Assembly (NCBI RefSeq): GCF_900177535.1
Contig: NZ_FXAJ01000001.1
Span: 1,278,214 to 1,342,213, forward strand
DNA length: 64,000 nt
Direction: 5' to 3'
Origin: Priestia filamentosa
GTDB taxonomy: Bacteria > Bacillota > Bacilli > Bacillales > Bacillaceae_H
How positions within the stretch are numbered: the first letter of the stretch is position 1; the number at the start of each line of letters is the position of its first letter. Below the pieces are notes generated by a model. It did not search any database. It was not told the DNA's origin and saw only the letters and a program-made list of their open reading frames with translations. The translations under genes and the position numbers were made by a program. Shown here piece by piece: positions 53,535 through 63,631 of this stretch.

Positions 53535-53951
53535 ATGTATAAACTGCGAGGCCACCATCTTTTTTGCCTTCTTGGCTATCGGGGAATGGGGTATTCCCCA
53601 GAATATGTGGAAAATATGACAAAGTTGCATCAAACTTTAAAAGATCAACCTGAGACAAGGATTAAGCTTATAATGGGGCCTGATCACTTGTGTGAGAAAT
53701 ACCCTAACTCAGGTGAATATCATTGCCAAAATGAAACCATCTACAAAAGAGATGCTGAAGTTTTAAAGAAGATGAAGCTTGAAATCGGACAAATTTTGAA
53801 ATGGGAGGATATTGAATCCCGTATTCAAAAGCATGTCAACCCCTTCGATATTCAAGACATTTGTAAAAACTGCTCTTGGCGTTTTTATGGGGTTTGTGAA
53901 CAAGGTATTCAAGAAATACTTGAAGGGAAGGGCTTAAGGGAAGTAAAATAA
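53535..53951 (+). CDS. DUF1284 domain protein
   Basis: A 138-residue cytoplasmic protein. The amino end LRGHHLFCLLGYRGMGYSPE is the hallmark of DUF1284. Conserved cysteines (Cys11, and others in DHLCEKY, EYHCQNE, DICKNCSW and GVCEQG) suggest an iron-sulfur or zinc site. Function unknown; the family is often found near iron-sulfur enzymes. A GTGGGGTG site precedes ATG. Confidence 0.8.
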   Translation: MYKLRGHHLFCLLGYRGMGYSPEYVENMTKLHQTLKDQPETRIKLIMGPDHLCEKYPNSGEYHCQNETIYKRDAEVLKKMKLEIGQILKWEDIESRIQKHVNPFDIQDICKNCSWRFYGVCEQGIQEILEGKGLREVK

Positions 53952-53953
53952 GC

Positions 53954-53982
53954 CCTTCTTTTATAGAAGGTTTTTGTTTTTT
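53954..53982 (+). terminator. Terminator of the DUF1284 gene
   Basis: CCTTCT and AGAAGG arms, five-base loop, then T5-G-T7. Confidence 0.75.
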
Positions 53983-54083
53983 TAGGGGGGAGGAACATTT
54001 ATTAAAAGTTTGCAATGGCGTTTTATATTTGGAAAAACAAATCATTAAGTACATTTCTTATCATCTTTTTTCTAATACTAAAA

Positions 54084-54101
54084 GAGCTACCGTAGTAGCC
54101 C
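54084..54101 (-). terminator. Terminator of the phospho-beta-glucosidase gene
   Basis: GAGCTAC and GTAGCCC arms around CGTA; on the minus strand TTTTAGT follows. Confidence 0.6.
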
Positions 54102-54124
54102 TGAATAATAAAGTCAACTGATAT

Positions 54125-55882
<1,758 letters not shown>

Positions 55883-56716
55883 ATGAAAAACATAAGTATT
55901 GAGGAATTAAAAGAAAAAGCAATTGAAATGAGACAAACTGCTGTAACAATGATTCACAAAGCACAATCTGGTCATCCAGGAGGTTCACTCTCTGCAGCTG
56001 ATATTATGACAGCGCTATATTTTAAAGAGATGAACATTGATCCTAAAAATCCTAACTATGAAGATCGAGATAGATTTGTCCTTTCAAAAGGTCATGTTTG
56101 TCCAATCCAATATTCTGCATTAGCCCTATTAGGATATGTCCCATATGAAACGATTTATACACTAAGAGAATATGGTTCTCCTTTCCAAGGACATCCAGAT
56201 ATGAAAAAATGTCCGGGAATTGATATTTCAACAGGTTCTCTAGGACAAGGATTATCATGCGGCGTAGGTATGGCCATCGCAGGTAAAAGAGATAAGAAAG
56301 ATTACCGAGTGTTCTCGTTAGTAGGGGATGGAGAATGTCAAGAAGGACAAATTTGGGAAGCTGCTCAGACTGCTGTAAAGTATCAATTGGATAATTTAGT
56401 TGTCTTTGTAGATAATAACCGTCTTCAAATTGATGGCTTCTGTGACGAGATTATGCCACTTCAAGACGTAGAGAAGAAATTTGAAGCCTTCGGTTTTGAA
56501 ACTAAGAGAATTGATGGACATTCAATGGAAGACATTGTTGAAACATTAGATGAAATTAGAGAATTAAAAAATGGAAAGCCGAAATGTATCGTACTTGATA
56601 CTGTAAAAGGAAAAGGCGTTTCTTATATGGAGGATATTGCTGAATGGCATGGGGTTGCTCCTAATGATGAGGAGTATCAACAAGCTATGGAAGAACTTGC
56701 AGGAGGTTTAAAATAA
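55883..56716 (+). CDS. Transketolase, N-terminal (TPP-binding) subunit
   Basis: A 277-residue half-transketolase. AQSGHPGGSLSAADIMTALY and SKGHVCPIQYSALA form the thiamine diphosphate entry. GDGECQEGQIWEAAQTA is the TPP-binding motif. It needs the C-terminal subunit, whose gene overlaps by one base, to transfer two-carbon units between sugar phosphates. Split transketolases occur in pentose, apiose and other sugar pathways. ATG 55883 follows GAGGTGA. The complete, broken transketolase at 23157 is a different lineage. Confidence 0.88.
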   Translation: MKNISIEELKEKAIEMRQTAVTMIHKAQSGHPGGSLSAADIMTALYFKEMNIDPKNPNYEDRDRFVLSKGHVCPIQYSALALLGYVPYETIYTLREYGSPFQGHPDMKKCPGIDISTGSLGQGLSCGVGMAIAGKRDKKDYRVFSLVGDGECQEGQIWEAAQTAVKYQLDNLVVFVDNNRLQIDGFCDEIMPLQDVEKKFEAFGFETKRIDGHSMEDIVETLDEIRELKNGKPKCIVLDTVKGKGVSYMEDIAEWHGVAPNDEEYQQAMEELAGGLK

Positions 56717-57663
56717 TGAGTATCATAGAAAAAGCTCTAACAACAAAAAAAGCTACAAGAGAAGCCTTTGGTGATGAAATTGTAAAATTAGGTAAAGAAA
56801 ACAAGGACATTTATGTAATTGATGTTGATATTGCAAAATCATGTAAAACAAGCACTTTTATAAAGGAATTACCCAATCAGCATATTAATGTTGGAATTGC
56901 CGAACAAAATGCTGCAGGTTTAGCTGCAGGGCTTGCAACAACTGGTAAGATTCCTTTTGTAAGCACTTACGCTGTATTTGGTTCATTAAGAATGGCTGAA
57001 CAAATTAGACAAGAAGTTTGTTATCCCAACTTGAACGTTAAGATTGCTTGTTCTCATGGGGGGTTAACTCCTGCTAATGATGGAGGAAGTCACCAAGCCA
57101 TTGAAGATATGGGCGTTTTAAGAAGTTTCCCAAATATGACAGTTATTATGGGAGCCGACTATCAATCTACTAGAAAATTAGTAGAGCAAGCTGCGAAGAT
57201 AAACGGCCCTGTATATTTACGATTCACACGGGATAAAGTTCCAATGCTTTACGATGAAACGGAAGAGTTTACAATTGGTAAAGCAAAACAATTAAAGGAT
57301 GGAAAAGATATAGCCATTATTGCAAATGGGGATACGGTGCATCTCGCTTTAGAAGCAACAAAGGAATTAGAAAAACAAGGTGTTTCTGTAAAACTACTAG
57401 ATATGCATACAATTAAGCCAATTGATAGAGATGCTGTAGTAGAATGTTTAGAGTTAGGACGAATTATTACAGTGGAAGACCACAATATTTTAAATGGACT
57501 TGGAAGCGCTGTATCTGAGGTAGTTGCTGAGGAAGGAAAAGGTAAGGTAAAGAGAATTGGCGTTCAAGATCAGTTCGGTCAGTCTGCTCCATATGAAAAA
57601 TTGTTAGAACTTAACGGAATTACTGTTGAAAATATTGTTCGTACTGCAAACGAAATGCTTTAA
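56716..57663 (+). CDS. Transketolase, C-terminal subunit
   Basis: A 315-residue subunit with the pyrimidine-binding domain (INVGIAEQNAAGLAAGLATT with the catalytic Glu; STYAVFGSLRMAEQIRQEVC) and the C-terminal domain (QDQFGQSAPYEKLLELNGIT). ATG overlaps the stop of the first subunit (TAATG), so translation is coupled and the two halves are made in equal amounts. It assembles with the preceding product as an (alpha-beta)2 enzyme. Confidence 0.88.
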   Translation: MSIIEKALTTKKATREAFGDEIVKLGKENKDIYVIDVDIAKSCKTSTFIKELPNQHINVGIAEQNAAGLAAGLATTGKIPFVSTYAVFGSLRMAEQIRQEVCYPNLNVKIACSHGGLTPANDGGSHQAIEDMGVLRSFPNMTVIMGADYQSTRKLVEQAAKINGPVYLRFTRDKVPMLYDETEEFTIGKAKQLKDGKDIAIIANGDTVHLALEATKELEKQGVSVKLLDMHTIKPIDRDAVVECLELGRIITVEDHNILNGLGSAVSEVVAEEGKGKVKRIGVQDQFGQSAPYEKLLELNGITVENIVRTANEML

Positions 57664-57711
57664 AAAACAAAATTAGTCTTAGAAATTTTAATCTGAGGAG
57701 CGAATAAAGAT

Positions 57712-58470
57712 ATGTTTGAATTAAAAGATAGAGTAGCAATCGTTACAGGAAGTGGATCAAAAAAAGGGATTGGACGTACAATTGCCTTAACCTTAGCAAA
57801 ACAAGGAGCAGCTGTTGTAGTAGCTGATTTAAACGCCGATGGAATTCAAGATACTGTTCAAACAATCCAAAGTGAGGGTGGAAAAGCATTAGGTGTAGAG
57901 CTAAATGTAACAAGCAAAGAATCAGTTGACGCGATGGTTGAAACCGTTTTAAATGAATATGGACGTATCGATATCCTTGTTAATAATGCAGGAATTTCAC
58001 AAAAAGTGACAGTTGAAGATATGACAGTTGAAGATATGGCTAAAGTCTTTAATGTAAATATGTTTGGGTTATTCTTATGTACTCAAGCCGTATTAGAACC
58101 AATGAAAAAACAAAAATTCGGTAGGGTTGTAAGCCTTTCCTCTGTATCTGCAAAAAGAGGAGGCGGAGTCTTTGGTGGAGCACACTATTCGGCATCTAAG
58201 GCTGCTGTTTTAGGATTCTCTAAGAATCTCGCTCGTGAAGTTGCAAGAGAAGGGATTACAGTGAATTGCGTGGCTCCAGGCCTTGTAAATACTGAGATTT
58301 GGAAGTCGCTTCCTAAAGAAGATGCTGATAATGTTATTGCTGGAATACCAATGGGTAGACCAGGGGAAACGGAAGAAATTGCATCAACTATTGCTTTCCT
58401 AGCTTCAGAAGAAGCTTCTTACATTACAGGTGAAGAAATTGATATCAATGGTGGATCACATATGGATTAA
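57712..58470 (+). CDS. SDR dehydrogenase of the sugar cluster
   Basis: A 252-residue short-chain dehydrogenase: TGSGSKKGIGRTIAL cofactor loop with a short insertion, NNAG (NAGISQKV), catalytic Tyr and Lys in HYSASKAAVLG, and YITGEEIDINGGSH at the end. It resembles polyol or sugar-acid dehydrogenases such as those for sorbitol, ribitol or gluconate. It probably converts the imported substrate to a keto-sugar or back. GAGGAG precedes ATG. Third gene of the operon. Confidence 0.82.
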   Translation: MFELKDRVAIVTGSGSKKGIGRTIALTLAKQGAAVVVADLNADGIQDTVQTIQSEGGKALGVELNVTSKESVDAMVETVLNEYGRIDILVNNAGISQKVTVEDMTVEDMAKVFNVNMFGLFLCTQAVLEPMKKQKFGRVVSLSSVSAKRGGGVFGGAHYSASKAAVLGFSKNLAREVAREGITVNCVAPGLVNTEIWKSLPKEDADNVIAGIPMGRPGETEEIASTIAFLASEEASYITGEEIDINGGSHMD

Positions 58471-58488
58471 TACCTAGGATAGATGGAT

Positions 58489-58521
58489 TGAGTCTGACTC
58501 AAAACCAAAGGGTCAGACTCA
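58489..58521 (+). other. Hairpin between the SDR and GntP genes
   Basis: Perfect ten-base arms TGAGTCTGAC and GTCAGACTCA, no U-run. It probably adjusts mRNA stability or read-through inside the operon. Confidence 0.5.
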
Positions 58522-58592
58522 TCTTATTTGTGTAAATAAAATATCCTGTGCATTGTTCTATAGAATTAAAATTATTATGTTGGAGGACTACT

Positions 58593-59942
58593 ATGCCATT
58601 ATTGTTTACAGCTATTGGGGTAATATTACTACTTATTTTGATAATGGTGTTGAGATTAAACACATTTATTTCATTAATTATTGTATCGTTTGTCGTAGCT
58701 TTAATGTTAGGAATACCAGTAGAAGAAATCGCAACTTCTATTGAAAGCGGTTTAGGAGGTACACTTGGCCATATAGGTCTTATTTTTGGACTTGGGGCCA
58801 TGCTTGGAAGATTAATTGCAGACGCAGGCGGATCTCACCGCATAGCCATGACGTTACTTAACAAATTTGGTGAAAAAAAGATACAGTGGGCAGTCGTATT
58901 TGCTTCATTTATTATCGGCATCACATTATTTTATGAAGTTGCTTTTGTCCTCTTAATTCCTATCGTATTTACCATTGCAAAAGAATTGAACATATCAATT
59001 ATCAAATTAGGACTTCCTATGAGTGCAACTTTATTAGTAACGCATTCTTTTCTCCCCCCGCATCCAGGTGCAACAGCAGTTGCTGCTGAATATGGAGCAG
59101 ATATTGGGACGGTTCTAATTGTAGGTATTATTATTGCCATTCCAACGGTTATTATAGCTGGTATATGGTATCCAAGAGTTATCGAGAAATTATCTCCCGG
59201 TATGTTCCATACAAATCGAGAAGTTATATCACTAGGTGCACAAAAAACGTTTGCATTGGATAAAACCCCTGGGTTTGGAATCAGTATATTAACAGCAATT
59301 TTTCCTGTAATTTTAATCACATTAGGTTCTGTTGTTGAAATGGTTCAAGAAACCGTAGGATTTGCAGATAATGGTTTAATCATTTTTATTCGTTTTATTG
59401 GAAGCGCTTCAGTCTCTATTTTGCTTTCACTATTATTAGCTGTCTATACTATGGGTATCGCAAGAAAGATTCCAATAAAATCTATGATGAATTCTTGTTC
59501 TGCATCTATAAATGCATTAGGTATGTTACTTCTTATTATTGGCGGGGGTGGAGCGTTTAAAGAAATTCTTATTGATGGAGGGGTAGGAACCTATATCGCT
59601 AAGCTATTTGAGGGCTCTGCGATTTCACCCATCTTACTTGCTTGGACCGTAGCAGCGCTATTACGCATTGCTTTAGGTTCCGGTACTGTTGCAACCTTAT
59701 CAACAGCAGGGTTAATTATTCCAATTCTTAGTCAAACACCTGATGTCAACTTGGTTTTAGTGACACTTGCAACTGGAGCTGGTAGTTGTATGGCCTCACA
59801 TGTAAATGATGCTGCTTTCTGGATTGTTAAAGAGTATATGGGAATGAGCATGAAAGAAACATTTGCAACCTACAGTGTTATTTCAAGTATCATCTCTGTA
59901 GTTGGATTAGGGTTCATTATGTTACTAGACTTATTTTTCTAA
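58593..59942 (+). CDS. GntP-family permease
   Basis: A 449-residue membrane carrier with about 12 hydrophobic segments. Family signs are the GLGGTLGHIGLIFGLGAMLG loop, SFLPPHPGATAVAAEYGADI (the GntP PPHPG motif) and the C-terminal GAGSCMASHVNDAAFW. GntP proteins import gluconate and related sugar acids with H+. ATG 58593 follows TTGGAGG; the frame is open to 58548. As part of the transketolase operon it probably brings in the pathway's substrate. Confidence 0.87.
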   Translation: MPLLFTAIGVILLLILIMVLRLNTFISLIIVSFVVALMLGIPVEEIATSIESGLGGTLGHIGLIFGLGAMLGRLIADAGGSHRIAMTLLNKFGEKKIQWAVVFASFIIGITLFYEVAFVLLIPIVFTIAKELNISIIKLGLPMSATLLVTHSFLPPHPGATAVAAEYGADIGTVLIVGIIIAIPTVIIAGIWYPRVIEKLSPGMFHTNREVISLGAQKTFALDKTPGFGISILTAIFPVILITLGSVVEMVQETVGFADNGLIIFIRFIGSASVSILLSLLLAVYTMGIARKIPIKSMMNSCSASINALGMLLLIIGGGGAFKEILIDGGVGTYIAKLFEGSAISPILLAWTVAALLRIALGSGTVATLSTAGLIIPILSQTPDVNLVLVTLATGAGSCMASHVNDAAFWIVKEYMGMSMKETFATYSVISSIISVVGLGFIMLLDLFF

Positions 59943-60296
59943 ATACAAAAGAATGAATAAAATTCAATAGGTTTCTTTTCTTTTAATACAAGGAGTATTG
60001 TTCTTGACACATCTCTCTGTCATTCAATAATAAATATTCCAAGAGGCGGTGTGTATACTTACTCCTTTGTGTTAAAAATGGAGAGAAATCAATTTGAATG
60101 CAGAAAATTGTTATAACCCTAGTTTACAATTACTAAAAAGTTGTATAATATACATATAGTTAACTAAGTAGACAAGAAGACAACTCAAAGGAAATCGTTG
60201 ATTGACGATTTAATGTATTTTCTTCCCTCTTAAAGCAAGAGAGTGCGATATGGTGATGACTTTTAAAGTGTAATAAATAAAAAATAATGGAGAGAA
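59943..60296. other. Control region of the GntR gene
   Basis: No gene. Contains TATAAT at 60144-60149 and a GntR-type site at 60163-60177. No clear terminator follows the permease gene, so read-through into gntR is possible. Confidence 0.5.
60144..60177 (+). promoter_or_regulatory. gntR-type gene promoter and operator
   Basis: -10 TATAAT (60144-60149) followed by AACTAAGTAGACAAG (60163-60177), about +7. It matches the sites ahead of the transketolase operon, so autoregulation is expected. Confidence 0.65.
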
Positions 60297-61007
60297 GTGG
60301 TTAATATTAGATTTAATCGAGTTTCTAGTAATAAATTATATATCCAAATTTATCAACAAGTTCTTTCAGAGATCCAATCAGGGGCATTTAAAGTAGGAGA
60401 TAAGCTTCCTGCTGAAAGGGAACTCTGTGAGCAATTTGGAGTTAGTCGTGCTCCAGTGAGACAGGCTTTAAGTGCCTTAGAATTAAACGGCTATATTTAT
60501 TCACGACAAGGGGAAGGTGTTTATGTAAAAAGCCATCCATCAGCTTCCGAGGACCAAAATTCAGCTATTATATTAGAAGCTGTATCGCCAGAAGATATTG
60601 TTGAGGCAAGAATGAATATTGAACCTCTTATTGTAAAGTTTGCAGCATTAAGAGCTACTGATGACGATATTAAAGCGCTGCAAGAGACTATAAATAAGAT
60701 GGAAGAAGAAACAAAATCTGGAGTATACGTACCTGAAACAGATGAAAAATTACACAATCAAATCGCCATTGCTTCTCATAATGATCTATTTATCAAATTT
60801 ATGTCAGCTATTAGTACAGCAATGAAACAACAAGAAATGTGGCACTTCATTCGAGACCGAACTGTTACTCGACCAGACTATAGAGATGTGAATTTTAAAG
60901 AACATCAATTATTAATTAAAGCTATAGCGGATCATAATGAAAAAGAAGCAATAGAGCTAATGACTAACCATATGGAAAATTTGTATGAGAGATATTGGAA
61001 AGCTTAA
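60297..61007 (+). CDS. GntR-family (FadR subfamily) regulator of the sugar cluster
   Basis: A 236-residue regulator with an amino-terminal winged helix (QIYQQVLSEIQSGAFKVGDK then FGVSRAPVRQALSALELNGY) and an all-helical FCD effector domain from about residue 88, with metal/ligand residues in HNQIAIASHNDLF and EHQLLIKAI. GTG start about four bases after GGAG. It is the only local regulator whose family fits the ACTTAGTAGACAAGT sites, and it is flanked by the units carrying them, so it probably represses the cluster. Effector unknown. Confidence 0.85.
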   Translation: MVNIRFNRVSSNKLYIQIYQQVLSEIQSGAFKVGDKLPAERELCEQFGVSRAPVRQALSALELNGYIYSRQGEGVYVKSHPSASEDQNSAIILEAVSPEDIVEARMNIEPLIVKFAALRATDDDIKALQETINKMEEETKSGVYVPETDEKLHNQIAIASHNDLFIKFMSAISTAMKQQEMWHFIRDRTVTRPDYRDVNFKEHQLLIKAIADHNEKEAIELMTNHMENLYERYWKA

Positions 61008-61338
61008 AATTCTAAAATTCTTTTGATTGTTTTGTAAACCTTTAACATGTGTCTAGTTATTTTAATATATATTAACTATCTTAGTTAGAGTTAAGATACT
61101 TTACTAAATTCAATGCGGAGAGCAAAGCATTGTTATAAATTTAAAGGCTGGCGATGCTTATCGGCAGTCCTATTATCGTATGATTTTTAAGATTTATAGC
61201 ACCATAGAAGGTCAAAATAACAGAGACTTCATACTCTAAACAGTAGAGGAGTCTAGCTCATGATTGACAGTTGAGTTCGGAGTTTTTTATTTAAAATGAA
61301 GGAGTGATACGTGCATCCATGTATATGACTTCTTGAGG
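61008..61338. other. Gene-free stretch after the GntR gene
   Basis: No gene. Some partial inverted repeats (for example around 61060-61095) but no structured RNA that I recognise. Confidence 0.4.
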
Positions 61339-61367
61339 AGAGGTTGCCTGGTGGCAACCTCTTTTTA
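61339..61367 (+). terminator. Terminator, probably of the GntR gene
   Basis: Perfect ten-base arms AGAGGTTGCC and GGCAACCTCT around TGGT, then TTTTTAT. Confidence 0.85.
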
Positions 61368-61440
61368 TATATTGGGAGGGAAGGATAACTTCCTATTTGA
61401 GGAGGGAATTTTTAAATTTATATTCATTTCATCTTACTTT

Positions 61441-61941
61441 TTATTGCGCTGCTTTTACAGCTTCAATTGCTGCTTCATAGTTAGGGTGATTTGTTGCTTC
61501 ATTTACATATTCAACATATGTGACTTTATTATTAGAATCAATTACGAATACAGCACGTGCTAATAAACGCAGCTCTTTAATATGGACGCCATACGCTTCA
61601 CCGAATGAGAGGGTACGATGGTCAGAAAATGTATGTACATTTTCTAGTCCATTTGAAGCGCACCATCTTTCTTGAGCAAATGGTAGATCAACGCTAATTG
61701 TTAAAACTTCCACATTGCTGATAGTTGAAGCATCTTCGTTAAAACGGCGTGTCTGAGCGTCACATACTCCTGTATCGATAGAAGGCACTACTGAAATTAA
61801 GCGAACTTTACCTTTGGAATCTTCAAGGGTTACTGGATTTAATTCATTATTAATAACAGTGAAATCAGGTGCTGTATCCCCAACTTTTACCTCGTTCCCT
61901 AATAACGTAACAGGTTTGTTTAAAAATGTAATCGATGCCAT
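61441..61941 (-). CDS. tpx: Thiol peroxidase (Tpx)
   Basis: A 166-residue atypical 2-Cys peroxiredoxin that reduces H2O2 and alkyl hydroperoxides. The peroxidatic Cys60 is in [12 protein letters not shown]; the resolving Cys94 is in ERWCASNG. The length is standard. AGGAGG lies before ATG. It is oriented against its neighbours and lies inside the sugar cluster without evident functional link. No PerR box was identified. Confidence 0.95.
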   Translation of the reverse strand: MASITFLNKPVTLLGNEVKVGDTAPDFTVINNELNPVTLEDSKGKVRLISVVPSIDTGVCDAQTRRFNEDASTISNVEVLTISVDLPFAQERWCASNGLENVHTFSDHRTLSFGEAYGVHIKELRLLARAVFVIDSNNKVTYVEYVNEATNHPNYEAAIEAVKAAQ

Positions 61942-62252
61942 TTCAAATTCCTCCTTAGGATTTATGTAGATTATAAATATAGTAATCTAACAAATTTAAC
62001 GATGAACAATAAAGATAATAAATTTAAATAGAATCCATTATATTTATTGACATCTACACATATTATAAGTAATCTAGGTATATAAGTCAACTTAGTAGAC
62101 AAGTATACAAATTAAAAATTAACAATGAAGTGTATTTTCTATTCAAAAGTTGCAATCGCTATCATTAAATAGAAGGAAATAAATTTAGTATGAGTTAGCA
62201 CTTAACAGACAAAGATTTCAATTACTAGAAATGGGAAAGTGAGGGAACAGCC
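61942..62252. other. Divergent region between tpx and the phosphofructokinase gene
   Basis: Holds the promoter and GntR-type site of the next gene. AT-rich; nothing else supported. Confidence 0.5.
62047..62104 (+). promoter_or_regulatory. Phosphofructokinase promoter with GntR-type operator
   Basis: TTGACA (62047-62052), 17-base spacer, TAATCT (62070-62075). ACTTAGTAGACAAGT at 62090-62104, about +8, the same relative position as in the other units. Confidence 0.7.
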
Positions 62253-63236
62253 ATGAATAAACTTGGTATCTTAACAAGTGGAGGAGATGCTCCAGGAATG
62301 AATGCTGCTATACGAGCTGTTGTTATAGCTGCACAACAAAAGAATATAGAGACAATGGGAATAAAAGGTGGGTACCAGGGTTTGATCAATAGAAATATTG
62401 ATAGGTTAACGCCTTTTGATGTTGATAGGATTGCAGATAAGGGGGGAACTATATTAAAAACTTCTAGATGCCTAGAGTTTATGGAAGAGGAAGGAAGAAA
62501 AAAGGCTGCAAGAGTACTAGAGGAATTTGGCATAAACTTTTTAGTTGTTATAGGTGGTGACGGTTCCTTTAAAGGAGCAGAAAAATTACATCGTTTAGGC
62601 ATCAATGTGATAGGTATACCTGGAACGATCGATAACGACTTTGCTTATACAGATTATTCAATAGGATTTGATACAGCTTTAAATACTATATTGGACGCTA
62701 TTAGTAAAATTAAAGATACGGATTTTTCACATGATAAAACAACGATTATTGAAGTTATGGGAAGATATTGTGGGGATTTAGCCACTTATTCAGCGCTGGC
62801 TGGTGAAGGGGAAATTATCTCTATCCCAGAAAGAAAATTAGATTTCGATACAATTTGTTCACAAATACATTCAAAGATGGCCAGTGGCAAACATGACAAC
62901 TTAATCATTATTACGGAAAAGATGTATGATATCGAAGAGCTGAAAAAGTATATTGAGAAAAGGCTGCAGGTTAGCGTCAGAACTTCTATATTGGGTTTTA
63001 TACAAAGAGGAGGAAGTCCATCAGCTTTTGATAGAATATTAGCAAGTAGGATGGGCGTTAAAGCGGTGGAACTGTTAACTGAGGGATATTCCGGCCTTGC
63101 GGTTGGTATTAAAGAAAATAAAATAATAAGCATAGAACTTGAAAATGTAAACAATATACGGTTTGATTATCATGAAAAACTTGGATTGTTAGATACATTT
63201 AGCATTTTTAACAAAGGGGACCAAGTTTTAAGATAG
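62253..63236 (+). CDS. ATP-dependent 6-phosphofructokinase, second type
   Basis: A 327-residue PfkA-family kinase. GILTSGGDAPGMNAAIRAVV at the amino end, GGDG at 101-104 (Gly104 marks the ATP-dependent form), TIDND at 125-129 with catalytic Asp127, EVMGRYCG and QRGGSPSAFD are present. It makes fructose 1,6-bisphosphate, or phosphorylates a related sugar phosphate such as sedoheptulose 7-phosphate. Co-regulation with transketolase and RpiB suggests a dedicated role, not the housekeeping enzyme. GTGAGGG precedes ATG. Confidence 0.87.
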   Translation: MNKLGILTSGGDAPGMNAAIRAVVIAAQQKNIETMGIKGGYQGLINRNIDRLTPFDVDRIADKGGTILKTSRCLEFMEEEGRKKAARVLEEFGINFLVVIGGDGSFKGAEKLHRLGINVIGIPGTIDNDFAYTDYSIGFDTALNTILDAISKIKDTDFSHDKTTIIEVMGRYCGDLATYSALAGEGEIISIPERKLDFDTICSQIHSKMASGKHDNLIIITEKMYDIEELKKYIEKRLQVSVRTSILGFIQRGGSPSAFDRILASRMGVKAVELLTEGYSGLAVGIKENKIISIELENVNNIRFDYHEKLGLLDTFSIFNKGDQVLR

Positions 63237-63277
63237 CTCAATAACTAACGAAAGTTCATTATAATATCTTAGTTTCC

Positions 63278-63304
63278 ACTTTATGATTTTACTCATAAAG
63301 TTTC
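63278..63304 (+). terminator. Terminator after the phosphofructokinase gene
   Basis: Perfect nine-base arms ACTTTATGA and TCATAAAGT, six-base loop, short U-tail. Confidence 0.6.
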
Positions 63305-63375
63305 TAATAAAACTAAAAAAGCCACAGCATGTCAAGGAAAGAGTTTTAGTTAATTTAATGATATTTGTATAAATA

Positions 63376-63419
63376 TATAATAAATATAGCATCCATTCAT
63401 CACAACATAGCAGACAAGT
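63376..63419 (+). promoter_or_regulatory. SR1P-rpiB promoter with GntR-type operator
   Basis: -10 TATAAT (63376-63381) and ACATAGCAGACAAGT (63405-63419), which differs at two positions from the other sites, followed by ATACACG. Confidence 0.55.
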
Positions 63420-63456
63420 ATACACGTTGTTTAATATATATAAAGGAGGATGAAAA

Positions 63457-63582
63457 ATGGGGATACTAATTTGTCAGGAATGTAATTCAATAGTTGATCA
63501 TGTTGAAGACAAAAAGGTAAGCGTTTTTTTTACTACGTGCAAGTGCTGTAAAAAAAAGAATGCTAGTACTTTGGAAAAGTAA
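63457..63582 (+). CDS. SR1P-like GapA-binding peptide
   Basis: A 41-residue peptide with AAAGGAGG six bases before ATG. It begins MGILICQECNSIVDHVEDKK and ends with TCKCCKKKNASTLEK. The C-x2-C near the amino end, the acidic centre and the second Cys cluster match the SR1P family, the product of the dual-function RNA SR1 in B. subtilis, which binds glyceraldehyde-3-phosphate dehydrogenase (GapA). Here it precedes rpiB by 49 bases and lies under a GntR-type site, unlike the stand-alone SR1 gene. Confidence 0.75.
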   Translation: MGILICQECNSIVDHVEDKKVSVFFTTCKCCKKKNASTLEK

Positions 63583-63631
63583 TTTTAGATGAACTTTTAT
63601 AACAGTTATATAAGAATAGGAGTGGGCGAAA

